DNA of 26,426 bases from Deltaproteobacteria bacterium (GCA_016218905.1 JACRCS010000432.1:1-26426); one strand, 5' to 3'; positions 7,780 through 16,034 are shown, numbered from the stretch's first letter. Program-made: numbers and translations. The notes: generated by a model from the letters alone, not told the origin.

Positions 7780-9270
7780 TCACCGGGGGTAATTGATCCC
7801 GTACGAGCGGGTTGCGTGGCAGGTGGCCTGGCACGTCCCTCCATCGCGCCGCTGGCTGTAGCTCCGGATGCCCGGCGTTCGGCCGGGGCGGAGAAGAGCC
7901 GGGAACTGCGGCGAGCCGTGGGAATCGTGGCAGGCGTAGCAGGGAAAGCCCTGCCGCCCCACGTGAAAGGCGTGCCCGCCGGCCGTGGCCGGGGGGTTGA
8001 AGCGGCTCGCCTGCAAGTCGAAGCCGGAGGAAAGGGGTTGCGCGTACGTCTCGAAGCGGTGGCAGAGGAAGCACAACTCGTCACGCGCCACCGCCCGCGG
8101 CGCAGCCTGGGCGAGATACGGCCTCCGGAGGAGGTTCGCGTTCTGGGACCCGTGGGGTCCCCGAACCCTCGAGTCATCCGACCCGTGGCAGTCGCCGCAG
8201 TAGATGATGCTCGCGGCGTTCATCCCCGGCACGAAGGACTCGGGGCGGATGGTGAGGCCCCTTGCCTGCCCCTCCACCGGGTGGTACGAAGCGTTGTTCG
8301 TGTTGAAGAGGCGCGCCATGTCGTCCTGGCCCGGGGGCTGCTGGGTCCAGGACGAGTGGCACTTGAAGCAGATCTCGTACTCGAGCGCCGGCGTGCCGGA
8401 GTCGTTGGCGGCCAGGAACTCGTACAGGGGAACCGCCCCTGCCTCCCGGTTCAGCACGCGCACCCGGGAGACCCGGGCGTTTCGGTTGGACGCCCTGGGC
8501 GGCAACGGCTGGCCGGAGTCGGGGTAGGCGGCGTGGGCGTTGTGGCAGTCGGCGCACTCCGCGTGCCGATTGCCTCCCACGTAGGAGAACCGGTCGGGGT
8601 TGGCTTCCTCCCGGGCGGCGTGCTTGCCGGAGGAGAGGCGCGCGGGGTGGGCGTAGGGCTTGCGGATCTCCCGGGCGATGTCGGCAACGGCAGGATCGCC
8701 GTCGTGGCACGCCAGGCACACGGCCTCTTCCCGGGCCACGAGGAGGCTCGGGATGGTGCCCAGGCGGTCCTTCTTCCCGTGGGGGGAGTGGCAGTTCAGG
8801 CACTTGCCGGCGGCGCCGGGCTCTCTCCGGGAGGGCGGATAGGGCCCTGGCCAGACCGTCCGGGGATCCGTCCGGTGGCGCGACGACTCGTACACTTCCT
8901 GCCCGGGAAAAGGCCCGCGGAGTTGGGCCTGCCGGTGGCAGGCGTAGCATAGCTCGTTGTCGTTTTCCCTCCAGAGCCCCATCGGGAACTTGACGCCGGC
9001 GCCCTCCAGGTGACAGTGGCCGCAGGACCCCTTGGGAAGGCCGAGGACCCGAGAGACGCCCCGGCTCCTGTCGCCGTGGCCCGTCTCGGCAAATCCCGCC
9101 GCGTGGCCTGCCGAGCAGACGCCGAGGAGAAGGACCCCGAACGTCGCCAGGAACAGCAGGGTCGCCAGGCAACGCTGCGCCTTCGGGGACGGCGGAGCAG
9201 CGCTCGTCTCGCTCCCCAGCCGTCCGGCGGCCCGGCGGCCCAGCGGCCTCGCGCTCAAAAGTTGTGGCAT
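7780..9270 (-). CDS. Decaheme c-type cytochrome (9 CxxCH + 1 CX3CH)
   Basis: The 496-residue product has a long basic N-region, then a hydrophobic segment (about residues 34-52, LATLLFLATFGVLLLG) and cleavage near GHAA. Nine CxxCH motifs follow (CGHCH, CYACH, CLNCH, CLACH, CADCH, CFKCH, CGDCH, CFLCH, CYACH). A final CQATCH, about 15 residues from the end, is a CX3CH spacing. Several motifs carry the paired-CXXCH signature CHxPHG / CHxSHG. The ATG at 9270 sits inside the last codons of the preceding cytochrome gene (16-nt overlap). An open frame extends far upstream but reads antisense-like Arg/Gly-rich sequence inside that gene and is not coding. Likely role (inference): the periplasmic or surface heme module that pairs with the barrel encoded next. 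No lipobox is visible. Confidence 0.9.
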   Translation of the reverse strand: MPQLLSARPLGRRAAGRLGSETSAAPPSPKAQRCLATLLFLATFGVLLLGVCSAGHAAGFAETGHGDRSRGVSRVLGLPKGSCGHCHLEGAGVKFPMGLWRENDNELCYACHRQAQLRGPFPGQEVYESSRHRTDPRTVWPGPYPPSRREPGAAGKCLNCHSPHGKKDRLGTIPSLLVAREEAVCLACHDGDPAVADIAREIRKPYAHPARLSSGKHAAREEANPDRFSYVGGNRHAECADCHNAHAAYPDSGQPLPPRASNRNARVSRVRVLNREAGAVPLYEFLAANDSGTPALEYEICFKCHSSWTQQPPGQDDMARLFNTNNASYHPVEGQARGLTIRPESFVPGMNAASIIYCGDCHGSDDSRVRGPHGSQNANLLRRPYLAQAAPRAVARDELCFLCHRFETYAQPLSSGFDLQASRFNPPATAGGHAFHVGRQGFPCYACHDSHGSPQFPALLRPGRTPGIRSYSQRRDGGTCQATCHATRSYGINYPR

Positions 9271-10295
9271 TGCTGACACCCGGAGTTGCGGTCCACCGGT
9301 TCGCCCGCTTCCCGGTAGGGCCACACGAGTCCCTTCGGGTACTTGCCTCCGTGCGCCAGGTGGCACGTGGTGCACATGACCTGGTTGCCCGCCGCGACGG
9401 TGCGGGCGGAGGCGTAGTCCGTGGCTCCCGGGACCTGATAGCGGAGTCGAGGAACTCCTTCCGTCTGATCGCCCGTCACGTCGCCGAAGCCGGACCCCGT
9501 CCCTCCCACCCAGTGCGTGGGGTCGGTCGGATAGCCCGCCCCGTCGATCGCCACGTCGACGAAGTGATGTTTGCGGTCGGTGGGATTGTTGACCGAGGGC
9601 TTCAGTTGGTCGTGGCACTCCGTACACCAGAGGGAGGCCTTGGCTTTGTACCCTTCGTTGGACTCCTTGTACGCCGCGACCGATGCCCCTGCCGAAGGCG
9701 GATCGCCCGGCGGCACCTGCCGGAAGACGTCCGTCCCCGTGACGAGGCCCGTTCCCGTTCCTCCGGCCGGAGCGGTCAGCAGGTTCCGGTAGTTGGGGGT
9801 CCCGTGGGGGTCGTGGCAGGAAGCGCACGTCAGCGTCACATTCCTCAGGGAGCTGAAGGGCACCGCCTCGATCGGAAGTCCGAGGTCGTGCCCGTTGGGA
9901 TTGGCAGCCGTGCCGCTGTTGGCGAAAAAACCCGCCCCCGAGTGCTCGTCTCCGCTCCCGTCGTACATCGGGGCCGGGGAGATCACGTCCGGGACCTTGG
10001 GGTCGCTCCCGTCGTGGCAGAAGAGGCACAGTTTGTTCGTGGTCGCCCGGATCTTGAGCTGGCCGAAGGGCCCACCGGCTTCCACTTGTGCCGGTTTCGT
10101 GCCCGACTCGCTGTAGTGAAGGGTGTGGCAGTCGCTGCAGGGCTGCTGGTTGCGAGCCAGATCGTGGTAGTACGCCGCCTCGGACCCGCCCCCGAGGGTC
10201 GCGCCGAGAGCGCCGGCGAGGACCACGCACCCGATCAGGCCCTTGGCCGCCCTGCCCTCCAGCCGCGCTGCCCAGGCGCCGGGTCCCTCCCTCAT
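9255..10295 (-). CDS. Hexaheme c-type cytochrome of the conduit operon
   Basis: The 346-residue product has a Sec signal (basic start, LIGCVVLAGALGATLGGGSEA-A) and six CxxCH motifs: CSDCH, CLFCH, CASCH, CTECH, CTTCH, CQQCH. The last is four residues from the C-terminus including NF. The arrangement CSDCHTLH, CLFCH, CASCHDPHGTPNYRNLL, WCTECH, CTTCHLAH and a terminal CQQCH matches the six-heme layout of OmcS-type proteins, including a His three residues after the first CH. Overall similarity to the two OmcS-like genes in the window is lower. I chose the ATG at 10295 because it overlaps the upstream stop as ATGA; the frame is open further upstream but reads non-coding Arg/Gly-rich sequence. It is probably either a periplasmic partner of the conduit or a filament-type cytochrome. 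Confidence 0.88.
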   Translation of the reverse strand: MREGPGAWAARLEGRAAKGLIGCVVLAGALGATLGGGSEAAYYHDLARNQQPCSDCHTLHYSESGTKPAQVEAGGPFGQLKIRATTNKLCLFCHDGSDPKVPDVISPAPMYDGSGDEHSGAGFFANSGTAANPNGHDLGLPIEAVPFSSLRNVTLTCASCHDPHGTPNYRNLLTAPAGGTGTGLVTGTDVFRQVPPGDPPSAGASVAAYKESNEGYKAKASLWCTECHDQLKPSVNNPTDRKHHFVDVAIDGAGYPTDPTHWVGGTGSGFGDVTGDQTEGVPRLRYQVPGATDYASARTVAAGNQVMCTTCHLAHGGKYPKGLVWPYREAGEPVDRNSGCQQCHNF

Positions 10296-11227
10296 TCGAG
10301 ATCCCCGATCCGGAGGACCTGAATCCGGTTTGCGCCCTTCTCCAGCACGAAGAGCTCCGTCTTCTCGCCGAAGGCCAGGTCTACGGGGAAGTAGAGCGCG
10401 TCCTTCTCCACCTGCCCCTCGAGACCGCCGTGATTGAACAGAAACTCGCCGTCCAGGCTGAACACCTTGAGCCGGTGCTGGAACGCGTCGGCGATCCACA
10501 CGCGGCCCTTGGCATCGACGGCAAAGCCCGTCGGAAACGAGACGTTACGTTCCCCCGGTTCGCCGTGTCCGCCGAAGGACCGGATGAGCTCTCCGTCCGG
10601 CCGAAAGACGGTCACGGCCTTTCCGCGGCCGCTGAGGACCACGATCTGTCCGCCCGGGCCCTCGGCAGCCTTCTGGAGGCTCTCGAACTTCCCCAACGTG
10701 GCGAGCAGCTTCTCGTCCTCGCTCACGACGAGAACCGCGTCCGACCTCAGGTCCACCACGTACAGGCGGCCGCTCGGCCCGAAGGTGATCCGCCCCGGAG
10801 AAACCGGTCGCTCGGCGATCCGCGCGAGATCCAGCTCGTCCACGATCGTCCCGGAGGGACTCAGGACCTTGACCGTTCCGGCGCCGGCTTCGGAGACGTA
10901 GATCCGGCCGGCGCGGTCGATCGCCACGCCGTGGGGACTCGCGAGCCCCACCTCCCGGCCTAGCCGCCGGAGCAGGGAGCCCCGGCGGTCGAGGATCACG
11001 ACCTCTCCCGCCTCGAAGCTCGTGACCAGGAGGTCCCCGTTCTTCGGATCGCGGGCGAGGGCAAGGGGCGCCCGGAGGAAGGATTCTCCGGCCTGGGACT
11101 CGAGGACGGCGGAACGCTCGACCGAGGGGCGGGCGTTCCGCACCTCGCCGGACCACGCCTCGACTGCGAGGAGGAGGAGGAGGAGGAAGAGAGGAAGCGC
11201 GCAACGTCGCACCGAGGAGAGACCCAT
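10292..11227 (-). CDS. NHL-repeat beta-propeller protein, exported (conduit operon)
   Basis: The 311-residue product has a clear signal peptide (ALPLFLLLLLLAVEAWS) and about five to six NHL-type repeats with blocks such as LASPHGVAIDRAGRIYVSEAGAGTV, ISPGRITFGPSGRLYVVD-like turns, and FPTGFAVDAKGRVWIADAFQHRLKVFS. It ends in LFVLEKGANRIQVLRI, a motif shared with the other two NHL proteins here (YVLEQGAGRISVFEI; YVLESMLRRIQVFRI), so the three are paralogous. No heme motif or catalytic residue is visible. It overlaps the upstream NHL gene by one base (TGATG) and the downstream cytochrome gene by 4 nt. NHL propellers are mostly protein- or ligand-binding scaffolds, so a structural role in the cytochrome complex is inferred. 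Confidence 0.85.
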   Translation of the reverse strand: MGLSSVRRCALPLFLLLLLLAVEAWSGEVRNARPSVERSAVLESQAGESFLRAPLALARDPKNGDLLVTSFEAGEVVILDRRGSLLRRLGREVGLASPHGVAIDRAGRIYVSEAGAGTVKVLSPSGTIVDELDLARIAERPVSPGRITFGPSGRLYVVDLRSDAVLVVSEDEKLLATLGKFESLQKAAEGPGGQIVVLSGRGKAVTVFRPDGELIRSFGGHGEPGERNVSFPTGFAVDAKGRVWIADAFQHRLKVFSLDGEFLFNHGGLEGQVEKDALYFPVDLAFGEKTELFVLEKGANRIQVLRIGDLE

Positions 11228-12114
11228 CAGAGACCCCTGATCTCGAACACCGAGATCCGCCCCGCCCCCTGCTCCAGGACGTACAGGTTGTTCTGCTCAT
11301 CGATGGACAGATCGACGGGAGCAAAGAGGCCTTCCCGTCCGCTCGACCGGAAGAGCCGATTGCCCAGGCGGTCCAGGGCCTGAAGGGAGCTCCCGCTCTC
11401 CTCCACGGCCCAGACCCGTTGCGCCCGGTCCGTAACGATGGCCCTGGCGCGGAGGGGATCCCGGCCCTGGACCGGGTGCGCGCCGATCGTCGCCACGAGC
11501 GCCCCGGACTCACGGAAGATCCTCACTCCGCCGAAGGCCGGGTCAGCCACGAGAATCTCTCCCGATCGTTCCACCCAGACGTCGCCGGTCTCTCCCGTCC
11601 CCGGGATGGTCAGTTTGAGCTTTCCCTCCCGGTCTAGGACGAGGATCTGGCGGTTTCCGCGGTCCGCGACGTAGAGGTCCCCCGCTCCGTTGGTCCAGAG
11701 GCCGACGGGCTCGACGTCGCGGCCCCTGCCGTGGGGCGAGAGATCCACCGTTCCGAAGCCCTCGGCCGCGGAGTCGTACGCGTCGATCGCAAGCAGACTC
11801 TGGCTGCCTCGCTGGGCGACGTAGAGCCTCCCGCCGCGCGTGGCGGCGACGGCCACCGGGAAGCGCACCCGGCCCGCCCCGCCGAGGACCTTGACCACGT
11901 CTCCGGTGCGCCGAAGCACGAGCACCTGATGGGCCTGAGTGTCGGCGATCAGCAGGTAACCCCGCAGCGGGTCGTACCAGAGCCCGGAGGCGCTTAGGAG
12001 AGGCCGATCCGTTCCGCGCGGGACGATGGTCCCCACGGGCGCGAGCTCCAGGGCCCCCGAGGCCGCTGGAACGAGCGCGAGCGCGGCCGCCATCCAGAGG
12101 GATCGGCGCCTCAC
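11227..12114 (-). CDS. NHL-repeat beta-propeller protein, exported (conduit operon)
   Basis: The 295-residue product has a signal peptide (MRRRSLWMAAALALVPAASG-A) and a six-bladed-propeller pattern with repeats such as SASGLWYDPLRGYLLIADTQ, FPVAVAATRGGRLYVAQRGS, GLWTNGAGDLYVADRGNRQI and APVDLSIDEQNNLYVLEQG. The start is GTG at 12114 and overlaps the preceding stop as GTGA. It is a paralogue of the gene immediately downstream and of the one at 16234-17244. It has no cysteine-based heme sites. With the PD40 propeller upstream, the operon encodes three propeller proteins in a row before any cytochrome. Confidence 0.83.
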   Translation of the reverse strand: MRRRSLWMAAALALVPAASGALELAPVGTIVPRGTDRPLLSASGLWYDPLRGYLLIADTQAHQVLVLRRTGDVVKVLGGAGRVRFPVAVAATRGGRLYVAQRGSQSLLAIDAYDSAAEGFGTVDLSPHGRGRDVEPVGLWTNGAGDLYVADRGNRQILVLDREGKLKLTIPGTGETGDVWVERSGEILVADPAFGGVRIFRESGALVATIGAHPVQGRDPLRARAIVTDRAQRVWAVEESGSSLQALDRLGNRLFRSSGREGLFAPVDLSIDEQNNLYVLEQGAGRISVFEIRGL

Positions 12115-14387
12115 CGCCGGCCTTCGTGCTCGTCGTGGGCCGGGCCGAAGCGCCGCTTGCCCGTTCCGTCCAGGTTCATGACCCAGAGGGTTTCGGCGTT
12201 CCCTTCGATGGACGTGTAGAGGATTCGATCTTCTTCGGGAATGGGGGCCGGAAAGATCGCGCCGTCAGCAGTGAGCCAGCTCACTTCGCCTCCCTCCACG
12301 GGCACGGAGGCGATGTTCGGGATGCCGCCCGCCAGCGCCGTGAAGATCACCCGGCCGTCTTCCGCATCGAAGAAGGGCCGGCTGGTGTAATCGGCCCAGC
12401 GGACCTGAAACTGGCTGTCGACCTCGGCAGAGTAGAGAAGCCGAGCCTCCGAGCCGTCGGCCCGGGCAGTCCAGAGCTGGTGCACGATCCCCTTCTCCTC
12501 GTACACCGTGAGGAAGTAGCCGACGCGGTCCCCGCGGGCCGACCAGAAGGGAAAGGAGGCGACGGCGGGCCGTTCCTTCTTCTCCTGGTTTCGCTTCTCG
12601 ACGTCCGTGATGGACCGGCGGCCGTTGCCGTCGGCGTTCATCGTCCAGACGTCCTTGCCGTCGGTGAAGACGGCGCGTTTGCCGTCCAGCGACCAACGTG
12701 GCTGCAGATACAGCCCCGCAGCCGGTTCCGGCGGGGCCGGATACCGGAGGTCCCTCTGCCGAAACGTCCCATCGACCGCGCGAAGCTCGTAGAGCCCCGG
12801 CGTCTCTCCGTAACGGGGGATGGAGCTCAGCAGCACCCGATCCTCCTGGATCGAGACGTCGGCGTCGAGCCACGCCCGGTGATCCCCCTGGTTCGGAAAG
12901 CGGATCGGCTCCTTCTCGGTGAAGCCGAAGAGCCCCCGTGCGGAGAAGACGAGAAGCCCTCCGCTCTCGGGCAGCCAGAAGATCCGGGTGTCCCCCTCCT
13001 CGACGAAGCCGGGATAGGTGGCGAGTTCCACGCCCTCGTGACTCACCACCCGCAGGACGTCCAGCCTTCCCTCGTTCGTGAAGTACGCGACCTTCGTACC
13101 GTCCGGGGAGGGCGTCGGCTTCCAGGACGAGGGGCGGCTCCGGGCGAGCCGCGTGAGCTCTCCGGAACCCAGGTCCAAGCGAAAGAGCTCGGTCCCGAAG
13201 CTCTCCTCCAATACGCCCGAGAGCGCGAGGGATGCACCGTCCGGTGCAACCGAGAAGTCGGCGACGTGCAGGCTTTCCGGTGTGACGCGCTTCTCCTCTC
13301 CGCTGGAGAGGTCGAGTCGCCATAAGGAGGTGACTCCGGACTTGTCGACGCTGGCGGTGCCCCCATGGGGAGCGGAGGAGCTCTTCTCGGTCTTCGGGCC
13401 CTCCGGGCCGGCTTCGTCGGCTCGCGGGCTCGCAGCCTGGCCGAGGTGGTAGACTCCGGCGCCGTCGGTGTCCCATGCGATCGCGCGCCCTCCCAGACGA
13501 GGGGCCTTGTGCGCTCGTTCGCCCGACCCGTCGAGGTTCATCGTCCGGACCTCGAACTCCCCCGGGTTTATCGGATACGGGTAGGCCATCTGTCCCGTTC
13601 TAGCGAGGTAGACGGGAGTTCCCACGTACTTCGTGAGAATCGGCCGGCTCTCCATGGTCCGGAGGTCCATCTCCCAGATCCCCACCCCGTAACCCTTGCC
13701 GCCGGTCTCGTAGTAGATCTTCCGGCCGTCGGGTCCCCAGAAGATGCTGCGGATGCCGATCTTCTCCGTCACCGGCTCGACGCGCGAGCGATCGGCGGTC
13801 CCCATCCAGAGATCGCGGACGCCCCCCTCGCCGGGAGCCGTGAAGGCGAAGAGTTGCCCGTCCGGAGACTCGACCGGTTCGCTCGCCTGAGGCGGGAGAC
13901 CGGGAACGCGCTCTTCCTTGCTTCCCCCGTTCGCGTCGATCTGGAGGACTTCGCTGAAGCCCTTGCGCCGCGTCGTGAAGAAGAGGGACTTACCGTCCCG
14001 GGACCAGCGGAAACTCTCCGCACCCCGGGTCGTGAGCCGTTTGACCCGGGTCCCGTCCGCCTCCATGACCCAGAGGTCCGACGGAACGTGCGGCGTGGAG
14101 GACAGGAACGCGATCCGCGTCCCGTCCGGCGAGAACGTGGGGCGCCACCCGCCGTTGGGGCCCGCCGGCCCCGCCGCCGGGCCGGCGGCAGTCGTGACTT
14201 CGGCCGGCTTCCGCCCTTCGACGACCTTCGGGTCGGCCGGTTTCACGCTCTCGGGCTTCGAAGCGGGAGCCGAAGACGAGCTCTCTGCCGAGGGAGAACG
14301 CGCAGGCGGAGGAACTTCCCGGCGTACGGGTTGGGCGGCGCAGGAGGTCAGGAAGAGCAGCAGGAGCCAAAGCGCCGTTCTGGTCAT
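12111..14387 (-). CDS. TolB-like PD40 beta-propeller lipoprotein
   Basis: The 758-residue product has a lipoprotein signal (ALWLLLLFLTSC, Cys16), then a Pro/Ser/Lys-rich linker of about 60 residues. Two propeller halves follow, built from PD40/WD40-like repeats with the hallmark x-S-P-D-G-x-x-I-A-F: FSPDGTRIAF, WSRDGKSLFF, ESPDGQLFAF, WGPDGRKIYY, PSPDGTKVAY, WSLDGKRAVF, WSARGDRVGY. Repeats often end D-L-W-V-M-x-x-D-G-T, as in TolB. A low-complexity insert (about residues 330-355) separates the halves. The protein is much longer than TolB itself, and no Pal/Tol genes are present, so it is not TolB. The ATG at 14387 gives the compact lipoprotein signal and has AAGGA about 11 nt upstream; an ATG at 14420 has no ribosome-binding site. 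First gene of the conduit operon. Function unknown. Confidence 0.82.
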   Translation of the reverse strand: MTRTALWLLLLFLTSCAAQPVRREVPPPARSPSAESSSSAPASKPESVKPADPKVVEGRKPAEVTTAAGPAAGPAGPNGGWRPTFSPDGTRIAFLSSTPHVPSDLWVMEADGTRVKRLTTRGAESFRWSRDGKSLFFTTRRKGFSEVLQIDANGGSKEERVPGLPPQASEPVESPDGQLFAFTAPGEGGVRDLWMGTADRSRVEPVTEKIGIRSIFWGPDGRKIYYETGGKGYGVGIWEMDLRTMESRPILTKYVGTPVYLARTGQMAYPYPINPGEFEVRTMNLDGSGERAHKAPRLGGRAIAWDTDGAGVYHLGQAASPRADEAGPEGPKTEKSSSAPHGGTASVDKSGVTSLWRLDLSSGEEKRVTPESLHVADFSVAPDGASLALSGVLEESFGTELFRLDLGSGELTRLARSRPSSWKPTPSPDGTKVAYFTNEGRLDVLRVVSHEGVELATYPGFVEEGDTRIFWLPESGGLLVFSARGLFGFTEKEPIRFPNQGDHRAWLDADVSIQEDRVLLSSIPRYGETPGLYELRAVDGTFRQRDLRYPAPPEPAAGLYLQPRWSLDGKRAVFTDGKDVWTMNADGNGRRSITDVEKRNQEKKERPAVASFPFWSARGDRVGYFLTVYEEKGIVHQLWTARADGSEARLLYSAEVDSQFQVRWADYTSRPFFDAEDGRVIFTALAGGIPNIASVPVEGGEVSWLTADGAIFPAPIPEEDRILYTSIEGNAETLWVMNLDGTGKRRFGPAHDEHEGRR

Positions 14388-14436
14388 CGGAAGGGAGGTC
14401 CTTATTTGTTTAGAACCCATGGAAATAAACCGTGCT

Positions 14437-14466
14437 TTCCTACCACCTCCAGGCAGGCAGTGTCAA
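14437..14466 (-). promoter_or_regulatory. Candidate sigma70-type promoter of the conduit operon
   Basis: On the minus strand a perfect -35 TTGACA (14461-14466) is followed after 18 bp by TAGGAA (14437-14442), a poor -10. Transcription would start near 14430, about 43 nt before the ATG at 14387. It is the only promoter-like pair I see in the gap, and the weak -10 fits a promoter that needs an activator. Confidence 0.4.
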
Positions 14467-14483
14467 CAAACTGGCTTCCGCCG

Positions 14484-14525
14484 GGATCCGCCACTGCAGG
14501 AGACGGATCCGCCACTGCAGGAGAC
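14484..14525. repeat. Perfect 21-bp tandem direct repeat upstream of the conduit promoter
   Basis: Two identical 21-bp units abut at 14484-14504 and 14505-14525. Each reads GGATCC-GCCACTGCAGG-AGAC on the plus strand. The unit length equals two turns of B-DNA, and the nearer copy lies 18 bp from the -35 hexamer, so the same DNA face is presented twice. This geometry suits tandem activator binding. It could also be a simple slippage duplication. Confidence 0.6.
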
Positions 14526-14596
14526 GGTGGCTCTTACCTCCGGGACGGGAAAGAAGTCCTGGAAGGCGCGGAGTTGACGACCCGCTCTGGGGGAGC

Positions 14597-14634
14597 AGAA
14601 GGCGCGCGGGCGCCGATTGCCGCCCGCGCGCTGT
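14597..14634 (-). terminator. GC-rich hairpin downstream of the OmcS-like gene
   Basis: GCGCGCGGGCG (14602-14612) and its exact reverse complement (14621-14631) form an 11-bp stem with an 8-nt loop, starting about 25 nt after the stop codon of the OmcS-like gene. Only a pyrimidine-rich stretch (CTTCTGCTCCCCC) follows on the minus strand, so termination without Rho is uncertain. It separates the OmcS-like unit from the conduit operon. Confidence 0.5.
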
Positions 14635-14656
14635 CCTGAGCAGAGAAGAGGGGAAC

Positions 14657-16030
14657 TTAGAAGGCCTTCACGAAGGCCTTCGCTCCGCCCTTCTGGTGGC
14701 ACTTGCCGCAGCCGAAGGCGATGTTGTCGCCGGCGGCGTAGGCCGTACCCGTGGGATCCTCCGTGCCGTTCGGCAGGAAGGCGTGGGCGTTCGCGTCCCA
14801 GCGGACCATGTTCTCGAACTTGGTCGCGTGGGCCTTGTGGCAGGTGAGGCACATGATCCGGTCGTCCCCGATGGCCGTGAGGGCATCGCCCATGGACGCG
14901 ACGTCAACCTTGACGGTGAAGTCGCTGTCGGGCTGGACCAGGGGGTACCGCCAGTCGTAACCGACGGGGTTCGGAGCGGTGCTCTGGGTGTTCGTGACCT
15001 GCTTCGTGTAGGTCGAGATGCCGTACTTGCTGCCGGCCTCGTTCATCTTGACGTTCGTGGGGTGCTTCAGCCAGGTGCCGCCCACGCGGGTCTTGCCGTT
15101 GTCGGTCGTCCGCGTCTCGCCGTTTCCGCCGTGGAAGTCGCCGTGGCAGGCCGCGCAGAAGGAGGAGAAGCCGCCCCGGTACACGTTCTTGTTCGTGTCG
15201 CTTTCGGACTGGAAGAGATCCGCGCCCTCGAGGGGCTTGAGGTCCTTGCGGACGTTCAGGTAGTCGTTCCCGACGATATCGCCGCGGGAGTTCGACTTGA
15301 TCGGCTCGTACGCCGCGTCCTGGGTCACGTTTCCGACGATCGTCTCCACGCCGAAGCTCGTGACGTCGCCGCTGACGTTCTTGTTGTTCACCTTACGCTT
15401 GAGCTGCCGCCAGGCGCCGTAGCTGTCGCTGAACCGGGCGTGCATGCCGTGGCAGGAGTGGCAGGACCACTCGCCGTCAGTGATGCTGCCGCCCGGGGGA
15501 GTGGAGCCGAGCACGCTGTCGGCCTGGATCAGCTTCGACGTCGCGGTCGTCATCGACCCCTTCGTGTACGAGGGGTTGTGGCCCTTCTTCGGGTCGAGGT
15601 TCGACCAGTAGAAGTCGCCGGCGGGCATGGCGATCCCACCGGGAACGATGCCGTCGTTGGTCATGACGATGGGGGCGATCCAGCCGCTGTTCTCGACGCC
15701 GACGAGGTCGGCGGTCGCCGAGGTGTTGTACCCCTGCTTGTGACAGGAGAGGCACATGTCCGTCCAGTCGCCCTTCTTCAGGAGCTCGCGGTACGCGGCC
15801 TCTGCGCCCCAGCCGCCCGTGGTGGCGACCTTCGCGCCGCCCTCGCTGTTATGGAGGGTGTGGCAATCCGTGCAGATCAAGCCGTCGTAGGAGTGGTACT
15901 GCTTCGTGTTGGGACCGCCCTCGCTGCCGGGAAAAGCGCCCGGGCGCCCGGCGGGCGCAGCAGCGAGCGCGGGAGCAGCCGTCATGGCAGCGGCGACCAG
16001 AAGAGCGATGGACTTACGATTCCGTTTCAT
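14657..16030 (-). CDS. OmcS-like hexaheme cytochrome (putative extracellular nanowire subunit)
   Basis: The 457-residue product has a Sec signal (MKRNRKSIALLVAAAMTAAPALA) and six CxxCH motifs at about residues 53, 93, 190, 300, 394 and 441. The heme layout follows Geobacter OmcS: CxxCHTLHNSxGG, CLxCH, PAGDFYW before KKGHNP, CxSCH, FCAACHxDFH with KHP after it, CLTCHKAHAxxFENMxRW, and a C-terminal CGKCH. His60 in CHTLH corresponds to OmcS His16, which in the published filament structure ligates heme 5 of the neighbouring subunit, so polymerisation is plausible. The protein ends in Phe. A strong ribosome-binding site (GGAGGAAGG at 16035-16043) precedes the ATG. The leader carries a GEMM-I riboswitch, and an NHL-repeat gene lies upstream. 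Identity as a filament former is inference; being an OmcS-family hexaheme cytochrome is well supported. Confidence 0.85.
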   Translation of the reverse strand: MKRNRKSIALLVAAAMTAAPALAAAPAGRPGAFPGSEGGPNTKQYHSYDGLICTDCHTLHNSEGGAKVATTGGWGAEAAYRELLKKGDWTDMCLSCHKQGYNTSATADLVGVENSGWIAPIVMTNDGIVPGGIAMPAGDFYWSNLDPKKGHNPSYTKGSMTTATSKLIQADSVLGSTPPGGSITDGEWSCHSCHGMHARFSDSYGAWRQLKRKVNNKNVSGDVTSFGVETIVGNVTQDAAYEPIKSNSRGDIVGNDYLNVRKDLKPLEGADLFQSESDTNKNVYRGGFSSFCAACHGDFHGGNGETRTTDNGKTRVGGTWLKHPTNVKMNEAGSKYGISTYTKQVTNTQSTAPNPVGYDWRYPLVQPDSDFTVKVDVASMGDALTAIGDDRIMCLTCHKAHATKFENMVRWDANAHAFLPNGTEDPTGTAYAAGDNIAFGCGKCHQKGGAKAFVKAF

Positions 16031-16034
16031 CTTT

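Noticed and set aside
7246..8952. 568-codon plus-strand open frame across the barrel and decaheme genes
   Set aside because: Low-complexity Arg/Pro/Val-rich translation with no recognisable domain, and it crosses the boundary of two well-supported minus-strand genes.
10220..10240. LIGC in the hexaheme cytochrome signal as a lipobox
   Set aside because: The Cys lies near the start of the hydrophobic core, not at its end, and a normal cleavage site follows at SEA-A.
14484..14525. Repeat containing GGATCC and CTGCAG as a cloning-vector scar
   Set aside because: Both hexamers are internal to a 21-bp unit that is duplicated, and the flanks are continuous genomic-looking sequence.
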